From contig OY727102.1 in NCBI GenBank assembly GCA_963402885.1, forward strand, positions 5,022,001 through 5,086,000: a stretch of DNA of 64,000 nt, read 5' to 3'. Source of the stretch: Antedon bifida (lineage: Eukaryota; Echinodermata; Crinoidea; Comatulida; Antedonidae). The notes beneath the pieces were generated by a model. The model was not told the origin of the DNA, did not search any database, and worked only from the letters and a program-made list of their open reading frames with translations. This document shows positions 45,631 through 57,825 of this stretch, in pieces. Within the stretch, counting starts at the first letter, position 1; every line of letters starts with the position of its first letter. The translations under genes and the position numbers were made by a program.

Positions 45631-45727
45631 TAAAGTTTGCAGTACACCACATATATTTAATTCTGAAATTGAAAAGAACTGTTGAGTTTCTCGACGTTTC
45701 AATCAATATACTTTGGTCGTCCTCAGG
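45631..45727 (-). repeat. Single copy of the same repeat, hammerhead-like motif
   Basis: On the minus strand it reads CCTGAGGACGACC, then a short stem, then TTGAAACGTCGAG, AACTCAACAGTTC and a GTGGTGTACTGCAAAC end. CTGANGA followed by a stem and GAAAC is the core order of a hammerhead ribozyme, often found in Penelope-like retroelement repeats. Base pairing at stem II is imperfect here, so ribozyme identity is only a possibility. No reverse transcriptase is nearby. Confidence 0.45.
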
Positions 45728-48700
45728 AGTAACAATAACATATCAAAATATTAAACATTTTGTAGTATCGTATCTAATCTACGGATTAGCCGAGATGCCA
45801 TAGTTAGAATTATAATTGCTTAAAAATCAATTTAAAATCAAAAGGCCAACAACTTGCTATTTAATTAGATGAAAATGTAAAATCTGACTCTATAAATTTT
45901 AAGTTTTTTAAATTTATTTGACAACACAATCTTTATGTACACTATACAAACAACCCAAGATGTTACACTACCAATAATTTAAGACCAACAAAATATTCTG
46001 CTACTATAAATCAAAGTTATGTCCTGGGTACAGGTTATCTTGCGTTTACGAAAATAATGTGATGAAAGTTAAAGAAAATTAAAAGTAAAATATGGGGGAA
46101 CTATTGAATCCATCAAAATAATCAAGGCACAAACTTGTAATCTTATGAAGATCGATAGAGTAGCATTGTATACTCAGTCTTACCTTCAACTTATCTTGAT
46201 ACACAGCTCAGCAGCAGTTTAATTTTAGATAAAAAATCTGTTTTGGGATCTCTATAAATTACTCCAAAAAAAGAAATAAGTTCACATTTGCATTTTGTTC
46301 TCTGAAAGCAGCTCACTAGCTTGTGATCAGTGATGTCCTTAAAGCCATACTTCTTATTAGCCGCTCATCGTGATTGGCCATTGCATTCAATAGTATAAAG
46401 ATCCTAGCCAATGATGCATACTGTACAGTAAGCCAATTGGATTACAGTGGCGAGGTAGTGTGTATGATTAGGTACAGTACTGACTGTGTAGAATATACTA
46501 CAGGTATAGTCTTAAACTTTTAATTAGTTTACACTTTCTGGACATGACTGATGTAAGGTGATATGAACCCAGTTGAATCTCCCCTGTGGGAACCTATTTA
46601 ATTAGCGGCAATTACCACGTCATTAAAACATATATCTGCAGATTATCTTTAAGTTGGAATTCAACTCGTTCGTGTGGTAGTTATACAGTTGCATAGCTAT
46701 ATTACCCCTGGCTATCTCAATCTCATACCAAGTAAATTCCTTGCATTTATAAATTCTTCATTGACAAAATGATAGCCTACTGTATTGCATAAAGAATCAT
46801 TTTACTGTGGGCATGTTTCTACTAAAATATAGTACAGGAGTGCTCCTTACTTGGATAAACAGATTATAGCCTCTGCTCTATATAGGAAAAGATATAATAG
46901 TCCCTCTACCATATTGGACTAATCCTCAACCACACCCTTATGTACTACCCCCATCATTTCTTATCGTATTTCAATATAATACTATAATTTGTTATATTTG
47001 TTCTACCTTTACATATACACCTCAACTTTATTTCATTTGGAAACACATGGTCTCACAGTAAACCTTTAAATACTTAGTCTATATTAAATTATTATTGAGA
47101 TATTTTACTCTCTCCAGAAGAGAATAATATTTAACTGTGATTTTTCAAGATACTCAACAACAAAATGCTTTTTAAATAGTGTGAAACTAATAATATTTTC
47201 AAAATATGATGATTTGTTATCGGTGATGACATTTAGAGGAGAATGTCATCACAAAACCTTAAAGAAAAACAACTGGGGAAAAAGAAGGCCACGTTGATTT
47301 CAAAATCAAAAGGACTTTTTGTGGTGTGTGGGTCTTGGTTTGTTTTTTGGGAAGGAGATATCTTATAATTTTAGTCCAAAGCATAATTTTGCATATTTAT
47401 CTGTACCCAAATTTCCATAGTAATTAAAGACGTTCCATTGTACTAAGAACCATGCAATACTAACACTAAGAAAAAAGTAGGTTTCTTTACAAGTAAATCC
47501 ATTTTTTCACAGATGTTTACTAAAATGACCTTTGATCTTAACAAGTCATTTCTGGCCTACTCAATGTTGACAAACAGGTGGATCTATTATATAATTAACT
47601 CATTACATTTGTTAGTTTTGTTATAAAATCAATGATAATAAATGACACTAAATATAACGTTAAAACCTAATTTAATTATACTTAATTTGCTTTGCATGAA
47701 CAGATCAGGCCAAGAATTATTAAATTGCGTACTAATAGTAATAAATGTTCTTTTGCAAGCAACAAAACTACTGTAAGTGTAAAATATTAAAATCAGTTTT
47801 AAGAAGTGAATAATTTATGAATTCTGAAAAAACCCACTCAATGGAGTATATCACGCCTACTTACTGTACCTCTAAAAGGACGGTATACCACCAATTGTCT
47901 CCAATCATCACATCAATTATGAATGTTGATGCATATACATCTCAAATACATTACTGTATACAAATTTAAATTATGATTTAATAAAAGGCCAAATAAAAAG
48001 CTTTCATTTTAATTTAGATTTGGCCTTATGACTGAGTATACTTGTCCAAGCATTAAGGTACAGTGTAGCGTTTGTGGAAAATTAGGTTTATACTTGTATT
48101 GTATTCTATTAACAAGGAAATTATACCAAGGTCTGGTTTCTGAATTTAGCCTAAATTAGGGGGTGGGATTTTCTATCTGAGCATGGGATTCAATATTATG
48201 GATGGATCTCTCCTAACAAGTTTTTAATGGTTGTCTGGATTGAGTGGGGCTTCGAAGGCAGGAGTTGACCCAGGACATTTTCAGGGTGCACACTCATGGT
48301 CCTTTGGAACTGTGCGGTAATAAATATACAAAGGATTTTATGAGAATTCTATGGAAATCATGCAATTTTGTACACAAATTTAAATTGTTATCCAGTGTCG
48401 TTCAGTTTTCGTAAAAACAAGACCCTATTAATATTATTGTATCTATTTTGCCATATCTTTTATCAATAGAAATGTACGATTTTTGCTCAAATGAATTATC
48501 CAATAAAAATGTTATTCTTTGTGTAATTTATTTTAAATGATTGCACTAACAAGAAATTTCCTAAACATGTGTTTTTCAAAATGAATGACAATAACAAAAA
48601 TAAAATTGCAGATTATGAAGAAAAATGTGATGTACTATGACAGAAAGGTCAAGTACCTAGTTACCCATGAACTCCAATAAACACCTGGCTACAGCTTTCT

Positions 48701-51340
48701 GAACAGGAAACAGATCAGAGGCTACTGAAGCATTTATTACCAGCTACTGAATACAAGGTGCTTGCGCTATATTGCCACACTTTTGAAGGACCATACTCAG
48801 ACCAATGTACCCTTTCAACAGGATAGTGCTAGTAAATAGACTATTTTTTGACCGGTCCTACTGTACCTAGCCAACAGCCAAATTGCATCTACTTGTACTA
48901 GGCTTAAAACAATCTTTTCTGAAATACTGTAGAAATTTAGATTAATTAAGGCTTTATATGCTCGCAACAGAAAAACCTCTCATCTAGCGATTCAACCTAA
49001 AAACATTCAAAATTGTCGAGTACCTAACTACAAATGCCAACGAAACTAATTCAAATTATTACTCAAGTCAATGTGTTTCCGTCGCAGACAGGTAATGCCT
49101 TATCAGAACGTAGGTTAATATCCAGACTGCCCGACATGAGCCACATCAAATGACATTTCGTTAAACAATGACACCACATTTCAATCAATGACCAAGGAAA
49201 ATTTCAATGTTCATTTTAATAAAATCCCCTACAACAACAGTGGCTTTGTTGATATTTGTAAAGGTAATACATATATGGACAGCAAGAAACTTTTAATTGG
49301 ATTGTGCTATTACACCATTTAATTACCTTATAATTACAGTCAGGCAGATAAAATCTGTTTTATCTGTTACCTACAGTACTACCGTATATGAGTATGATGC
49401 CACACTCAAATACTGTATAGTCACATTATTTAATATCGTATATATTTTTGTATTGCATTTTCATTTTTTCAAAAGTGGGGGCATTTATTGGCTGCATTAA
49501 AACAGTTCAATAAGTTTGTTATTTGTTGAGGAACAAGTTAATGTGCCTAGGCCTGATCCAGTTTGTTAGTTATTTGAACAGCAATAAGTCCATTGTGCTG
49601 GGAAATGAAGTGAAATACTTCTAGTTCTTGGGGGAAATTTCTGATCAAACAGCGTGTCTTGTCAAAAACAATAGGGAATTTACCTCCAAAAATATCTCAG
49701 TGTAGACCATTTTCTGTCAGGGAAATAAATTATCCGACATTATCGCACTGGTGGTTTGTGCACATGTTTATCGTAATACTCTACTGTAGTAATATTAGTG
49801 GACATTATCCCCGCAAAAGACTATACCATTTTCGGAAAACATTGGTTTTTTTCTATTGAGGGGGCATTTATTAGAGTAGGCTAAATTCGGACAGAAGAGT
49901 ATTTCACACCCAGGCCTCCTGGTACTGCAATATACTCGGCCATTACGACATTAACAAAAATCCTGATTATCAAACATAACTATTTGTGTTACTTAATTTA
50001 ATATTAAAATCAAAATATTTTAAATCAATTTTATTTTTTTGGGCCACTAATTAGCTTTTTTTTATTTTGTAAAATAAATATTATTTTCTTCTTCCTATAA
50101 TATTTATTAAAAAAGACATTGTAGAACTTTAAAAAAAAGTAGCATTGATCCTCGTCAGCAGGTTTGTGTTATTTTAGTGAAAAACAAACAAAATCACAAC
50201 AAAATTGATTAAACTAACATATTAGAAAAATATAACCTTGCCATTTCCCTCAGCCTGTGGCTTACGATTAATTTACTTTTACATGCCGAATAGATTTTTT
50301 AACACAAAGCCAAAAATATAAAATTCTTCTTCTAAGATGCAGAAATGAGCACTTGAGGCAGCTAGCTGTTCCACCTCCAAGTAAAAGCAACGTCTTAAAG
50401 TATAGGAAGTCAGTAAAACAGAGATAAAACTCCCTCTAGGTTTAACAGTCGCAAAAGGATTTGCCATCACCCACATTTTATTTAAATTTTTTTTTTAGTT
50501 TGTGCTATTTCCATCTTAAGTATTCTTATTATGACAGAAATACTTTTTTGAGATAAAAAAAAATGCTCTTCACTATTCCTGGAAAAACTGACACTTGACA
50601 GTGAGTTTATATAACTTTTTCTAAAACAGAATAATTACGTAATGCAAATTTCACAAAATACAATTTCAACTTTTATTATTATTTTATTGATCAATGAAAA
50701 CCGTGATATTATTCCATGCTTGTGACTTTACTACAAACTGGTTGTACACCTGCTGTTGAACTGCGATTGAAAAGGGAAGCTTCTACTTTGAAGTTGGGCA
50801 GGCAAGTCTAGATTGAATGCCTTCAATTCTCCTGCAATTTGTTCACCATCGTCATCATTCCAGAAACAAAAATCATTTCCCGGCATGGCTACAGTACTAA
50901 ATTCATGTACTATATTGCTCAATAGGTAGTATTTAAAATTTCTATTGTTTGTATTATAAAATATCAACAATAACTCACTTATTTTTTGCCAGCAGTGAAG
51001 CAGCATGAACAGTTGTGAAATAAGTTCCTTTTTTGTAATGTTATAAGAGATAGGAAATTATAAATTGGGGTTATCATCAATGTTGTAAAAGTTTACCGTA
51101 TATTTAATTCCTTTTATTATTTTTAATTTAACCGGTTATTGGTATGCAACTTTTACCGCTAAATAACGATTATTTGATTGACACTCGCTAATACCTTGAA
51201 TTAACTAACGTTTGAATTGACCACCAGAGACCATTGCATTTTGGGTAATTTCTGTTTCCATCAACAACCACCCACTGATTAAAATGGTTATTTAGTAGTA
51301 CAAGTTTAGAAGAAATACAGTTGATCGATATATATATATT
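45728..51340. other. AT-rich non-coding sequence, few features
   Basis: Mostly AT-rich DNA. A more complex part at about 46290-46470 has CCAAT-type words and TATAAAG at 46394. A 51-codon minus-strand reading frame (50886-50731) starting MPGNDFCFWNDDDGEQ has a good initiation context and less biased composition than the surroundings, but no recognised family. Confidence 0.4.
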
Positions 51341-51385
51341 TTGAAAGAAACGGTTTATTTGGCTCTATGCAGCAGAAACAGACCC

Positions 51386-54300
51386 ATATAATATGCAGGC
51401 TATATCTCAGGTTAGTATTAATTATAACTAAACAGGTTGTTATAACAAACTATCAAAACAAAATTAATTCACTTACCTGTTTATTTATACTAATTAACTG
51501 ACAATAAGTCTTCAGATAAAACCATAACAATGTTTATATAACTGAATGTAATTGTAACCTAAAAAAAAGAAAGAAAAATAGTAATAAATTATATATTTCT
51601 TTAGAAACAACTTATGAAAAATACCACAAATTATTAAACAAATTTACAAAAATATATACTTTTTATTTCTAGTGATAATATGTGCTGCAGACTGCATAAC
51701 ATCACAGAAAACGGTTAATTGATCGAAGAATTATTCTAGTCTATAAATTACCATGTTTTTCTAAATGTAGATCGTTGCTATTTAAACCAAATAAAAGCAG
51801 AAATATGCATTTAAATTTTCAGGTCACTGCGTTGGGACTTGTTTTAACTGAAAGCGAAACGAATCTAAGTGTGGCTGTGTCTTAAGGTAATTTGAATTGA
51901 AATGCTTTCATTTTCACCGGCTGATCAGACTAACTGACAGATTCAACACTATGTCAACGGTCCCGACTTCTTAGAAAGTGTTGAAGTTTTGAAGAACATG
52001 TTGAAATGAGGCTGTTTCTGATCAACTCATTACATATCTTTGGTGTTTTTTTCAACTAGCTACTGTACTGTATTGCTAACGATAGGATGAAATATTATGG
52101 TGTATGCAACTAAACATTTTCTTCTTTACTGCATTCTTGAAATCAAGATGGCCAGCTTTTAGTAAATACTATGGAAGTCCAATGTGGAAAAACGATAATA
52201 GTAATACTAAAATCTATTTGATAATAAATAGGAATGGTATACAGTATACAGTACATGTTATTGTTCAAGATCGTTTAAGCAGGTAAAATCCCTTAAAATG
52301 TGCAAATGTTGTATAAAAAATAATAGCAGACAATTGACGTATTCGATTGTGGGCTTTAATTTTTAGTATTGTTATTTCGTTGAGTTCAGACTTTTAAATG
52401 TTAAGTTTAGTACTCAACAAACAAGCATGCGTTAATTAACCATCTGAAAAAAAAACAACAGATTTTCTGCTGAGCACAAAGTTTTCCCAATCAAATGCCA
52501 AATGACATTCAATAAGAAATACTAATGTAGTACATATTTTCCAGTTAAAATCTCTTCAATTTCATATTTGTAGTGTACAGATTATGGGATAATGCACACA
52601 ATATTGGCGACAGGCCCACAACAAGCCATCAGAGAACCTCTAAACATTATCTTCTTTTAACAGATTGTTTTTTTCAAGTCCGTCAATCAATCGACATTAT
52701 TGCCCATTACTGAAGTATGTGATAGCTCTTTTTTCAATTCTTTAATTATTGAAATATCCTACTGCTACTGTGGCAGTCTTAAATATTTAAATTTACTTTC
52801 CAGCATTTTCAATGGTTTCATAATGTAACAAATGTTTTTATTAGAAATCGTCACTACAAGTTTACTTTACAGTATGGGATAAAAACAATAGTGAAAGAAG
52901 ATTCCATGTCCCTTGACAAACCTAACATCATGCAATCATTACTGATGCAAAGTCATCGCCAATGCATATTAATAAAGATCACCTTAATTAGTGCTTTCTT
53001 CTTCTTCAGTAAGTTGAGGAAGCCATCAACTTGAAGTCATGCCAGACTTTATCTATGATCAATCCCTCAATAAGATTGGTAGCAACTACTAAACTATGGA
53101 TAATCCATTCAACTAAAACCTATCAAGTCAATGAACTACAACTTAAGCATTCTATAATCCTTTTCCAAGTGTATTATTTTATACTTATATAATTATATTA
53201 ACGTTTGTCAAATTGTTCCAGAGCAAAAAAACACATTTTTATTTTTTATAAATCCGTTTTCCCAAGCTTTGTGATCTTAGTATTAGTATAATTTATAGTT
53301 CCTAGAAAAATAAGTTTTAAATACTGTACTAACTACTAGTACTATAGATATAAAAGATTCTAATACTCTACTCTACCGTACTGTACAACACAAATTGTCA
53401 CTGGATATCTTCCAGGAACAATCTGTTTGAACTGAGTTAGATTCTGTGTGTTAACTGGGATATAATATAAACATGTGCACAGATAGAACTGATCTGATTT
53501 TTTAAAGATTTAATTTAAATAATAAAACTTAAAAAGGAAAATAACATGTCATGAACAGGATGGATTTACTCTAGTACTCATACTGTAGATCAACACTAAT
53601 ATTAGTATTAACAGTAAAACAAATTATTTTGAGCACTTTTTTAGCAGTTAAGTTGTACTACCTCAGAACTACGGTACAGTACCAATGATTGCTACAAACA
53701 ATTCAAGCCTGTTGACATTCATAGATTCATATAAAAACAAACATTATGCATTGTAAAGAACGCCTTATTTATTCACCTGCATGGCTACTGTATGAAGGGT
53801 GAATGCTATATCCTGTACTCTCAAAATATTAAAACAAAAATCATCTTGAATCGTAAACCTATCTCTCTGTGATTTGTATTTATAGGTAGAGCTGAAAAGG
53901 TGTATCTACTGTACTGTATTACTTATCTCTTCAAAAAACTAGTACTATAAAAAATCTCAATTTGAATGACATTTTTATTGATTCAATATATTTACATAAT
54001 CAAGATAAACAATAAACTATTTACTATACATTTGTGTATCCATTTCTACTGTGTCGTCATCACTGTGACAATACTATTAAAAGAGACAAGAATCAGGCAA
54101 AAATACCTGGTCAATTCAATGGCTTTATGAGCAGTTGGTATTAAATAAATCTCCTTTAAAGTTTAAAAACAACAAGCTAGTCATGTTTATGGTAAGAAAA
54201 ACTGTAATTCTTTAATCCTCATAAAATCTTAATGAAGATCTAAAGAGGCAACTAAGACTAAGAAAGGATAAGATCCAATGAGTTTATCTTCCCAGTCATT

Positions 54301-56897
54301 TGGCTAATATTTTCTCCTGGGCTATTATTATCTCGATTGCATAAGACATAAGCCACAATACCAAACTATAATAAATCGAAAAGGAAATATTATATCAAAT
54401 TAATAAAAAAATAAAATGGAGTGGACATCACACATATCCTGAGACAACCAGGACAACCTTCAAATTTGTATCCTTGAATGAAGGAAATCAATTGTTAAAT
54501 TTAGTTTCCTACAATGTATCAATTCATAGCTTTTCTACAAAGAGATGAATGACGTCAGAGACTAGCCTAGTTACTTTTAAAATTAGATATGTTAAAGTAC
54601 TTTAAGCACCCATGTCAAAATTAGTACTACACACTCATAAAATAACGAAGGTAATTAAGGAGGAAAATCCCTAACTCTACTGCATATGCTATAAAATGCA
54701 CCATCAATACTAGAAGTCACTTATGCCTAAGTTTATCTCTGCATTTTCAAGGTAGCGAGATAAGAAATCCGAGGCTTAAGAATCGAAATTAAATAGCATA
54801 AAATGAGTTCATTAACGACAACCTCACCAACAAACAAAGCAGTTACTTGAAAAATAATGTACTATCTTGCAAATCAAAGAGAATGGCAATGAATATACGT
54901 ATCATGTTGATGATCATCACAAAAAGTACAGCATACTGTACTGAACGTGGTAGAAAACTATTATTAATTATTGAGCTTTCGCATCGGGATGGTAACGAAA
55001 GATCCTTAAAGTATTACTAAAAAATGCTCTACTACACCATTTAACCATGCAGATCTCTAGACAGTGGACCAATAATACAGTACATTATTTTTTAGTTCGG
55101 GATATGAATTTTGTGGTTTTTTTTTTCTATTAGCTACAGTATATGAGGTACCAAACCTAATCCAAGTCGCAGGTTACACAATGAACTCGCAGTTTCTATA
55201 GACAACAACATTTTTTTAAACCAAAATTACAATAGTTTTTTTTCAAAAAGTACTGTACTCGCAAAATGTTCTATTTTACCATCCAATGAACTTTATTCCC
55301 AAATACAGTTTGTATTTTTACTTTAAATTCAATTGATTGTAAAAATACCCCCTAGTCTTGAAATATCAATAAAAAGCCAAGGAAGAATCAATATTCTCAA
55401 ATATCACTTCTAATTCTTATTATAAAACAAGAAATTATTGTAGACATAAAAACCTCGAGGAAGAAAAGTAGAACAATACTTAATCATTGTAATGCAAGAG
55501 AATAATCCACAAACTCGGTAATTATGAGACTTTTCAATTCTGAAGGTACAAACAGCTGCAGTATGCTAAAGATAGTAAACATTTTCTGCACAGTTCTCAC
55601 AATACAAACAGTCGCAACGTAATAATTCAACATACAATATATCATTTAATATCGTATGAATTAATATACTAATAACTATGTTGTTACTGAGGGTTTAAGT
55701 AAACTTGACAGTAGAATTTTCAAACCAATGTTTATATACTAAATATAGTTTTGCACTATAAATCAATTTCGGTGGCTCTTGTCGATGTTTTAATGCTGTG
55801 TTTTTTAACGGAATCATGGTATTAATCCACTCAAGACATGCTGTCGTTAGTTCTTGTGTTAGTTTAGAATGCAGACTATAAAAAATCCCAATAGAAATCA
55901 TTCTTATCAACAAAGATCAAGCCTTGCTTGGTTCCTTTTTGTAAACTTTACTTGTACCATAATAACAGATAATACTACATAACAGAAGTCAAAATTTGAC
56001 AGCTAAAATTAAATTATTACTTTTACAATAACTACAACTACTTTTTGATACCATTAAAATGCTCCCCCATCAATAAAAAATCCTGGATCTGCCACTGATT
56101 AAACTTTTATCATCATAATATACTGTACATTCTCAGACTTTAAAATGTAGTGGGACGATATTAGAATGATTGACACAATTTAAATGCTATTAAATTGCAA
56201 ACTATTTTCTGAACCCATAGTAATAATAATTTGATTTAAAAAATAATTTTCATGGGAGTACATTAATTCTTACTAAAAAGAGCGAGATATTAAGATGATA
56301 AGGGTCAAACTTCTTAGCTTTAACCAATGGTATCGTAGTAAAAATAGATAGATAAATCCAAGGTTCTCACAAGAAATGCTGTAATTAATACAGTACACTC
56401 ATATTATTACTGTAGTATTGAAAAATAATCAATAAAAAATGATTATAATTGATCTAAACTGTAGTTTAAATATACTGTAAATTGCAAATGGGACCATAAT
56501 ATTTATAGATTGTCTTTTAAACATCCAACTTTACAGTAATAATTACAATAAGCAATTTAGTATTTTACCATACTGCATTTAGAAAAGACAAAATAATTAA
56601 GAATAATTAGTTGATTAATAGTTGAAAAAATTCATAGTAGAATTTGCTGTTTACGTCAGTAGACAATTTAACCTCTAGATGTAAAGGATAGGGTGCCATT
56701 GTGAGATATTAGTTGGAGAATCAGAAGATTCATCACCAGACAATTTGTCAGTGATACAAAAGAAAACAGTACAGCACAGTTCAGTATGGAAACAGCAAAC
56801 AAAATTAATGAATGTTATCTGATAATACAGTTTGCTTTGAGCATCTTGAACAATAAAATTCCCTACTATACATCACTATCTGTAGGATTTTTTCCTC
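51386..56897. other. AT-rich non-coding sequence
   Basis: No exon, RNA gene or defined transposon recognised. A part at about 52900-53140 is more complex and includes ATGCATATTAAT and CCTTAATTAG words. The remaining ORFs are short and of chance composition. Confidence 0.4.
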
Positions 56898-56899
56898 TA

Positions 56900-57055
56900 A
56901 AGCTATGTCTACATTATTAAACTTTGTGACAAAAAGTGTGATGTTAGCATATATGGTGTTGATATGTCCAAATATAATAGGACATCATCATGTCCATTAT
57001 GGGCACATCATATTTTTTTCTCACATTTTAAGTTTGATAGTTGTTTAGACAAGAT
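56900..57055. mobile_element. Hairpin MITE, copy B of the 28.2-kb family
   Basis: It begins AAGCTATGTCTACATTATTAAACTTTGTGACAAA and ends AAGTTTGATAGTTGTTTAGACAAGA(TTT), with a middle containing ATGTCCAAATATAATAGGACAT and ATGGGCACATCAT. It has the same word order as copy A at 28167-28321 but is more diverged. Palindromic, non-coding. Confidence 0.75.
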
Positions 57056-57570
57056 TTAGACCAAAAACATTTTTTATACAATTTAACTTAATTTGTGTCT
57101 TTAAATTCAACAAGTACTAATTAATTAACTGGGAAACATAATTTTTTTTCAAACATTTTTTTTTATTTAAAAATATTTTTCTGAACTGATTTCAATATAA
57201 TTTATTCTCAATTGTTTTACTACTATTTATTAATTACAAGTTAGAATTTAACATAATTTGTGTCTTTTAATGTACTGTATAGGTACAGTACTGTAGTATA
57301 AATTATAAAATTACAACACTATTTTTTAGTTGTGAAAAGTTGTGAAATTAATTTATTAAATCTTTACATCATATCAATTATTGTATTAATTGTTTATTTA
57401 CAATCAAAAACTGTGCTTATCCAATAACTAAGAGATGTGTTGTACTTTTCCTCTATAAGTGTAAGTCTGCTAGTACGGTTATATTTGGATCCTGTGCAGT
57501 ATTTACATTAAGTAGTTACTTTAAATAATCGTAACAAGTTCTAAAATGACCTAGGAAGAGTTAAATTTAC

Positions 57571-57825
57571 ATACATCAATTCAATGTCTCCAGAGATCAA
57601 CGTTCAAGGAAATGCCCCATTTCAGTGGGGTCACCATGAGAGGGCACGGCATTCTCCAACCTGGCAACAACTGCTGATTCATGGACTGTAACCACGTGCA
57701 TAAAGCCTCCCCTGACCTACAACGCACAAGTCTGATAACATGCCCACACTCTGAACTGTTTCCCTTTGATAACATAGGCCAAGGCTGTGCTTGTAATCTT
57801 CCACACTTGTCTCTCTGCTAGGATT
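57571..57825 (-). promoter_or_regulatory. GC-richer patch, possible 5' exon or regulatory element
   Basis: About 250 bp near 50% G+C in surroundings near 30%. On the minus strand it is bordered by an acceptor-like CCTAG at 57818 and donor-like GTATGT near 57574, so it could be an untranslated MEF2 exon 14 kb upstream of the ATG exon. The acceptor lacks a good pyrimidine tract. It also contains a TCF/LEF-type word (TTATCAAAGG on the minus strand). Neither strand encodes a recognisable peptide. Confidence 0.25.

Larger units (their letters stand above)
44081..51385. mobile_element. Possible 7.3-kb region bounded by Harbinger-type inverted repeats
   Basis: The left end GGGTCCGTTTCTGCTGCTTAG and the inverse of the right end GGGTCTGTTTCTGCTGCATAG match. 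Similarity continues for about 45 bp with small gaps (…AATAAACC[AG]TTT[TC]TT). The first 17 bp also match the 720-bp MITE. Flanks are TTA on the left and ATA on the right, so a target duplication is not intact. No transposase is recognisable inside. It could be a decayed autonomous-size element, or two unrelated ends that happen to face each other. Confidence 0.4.
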
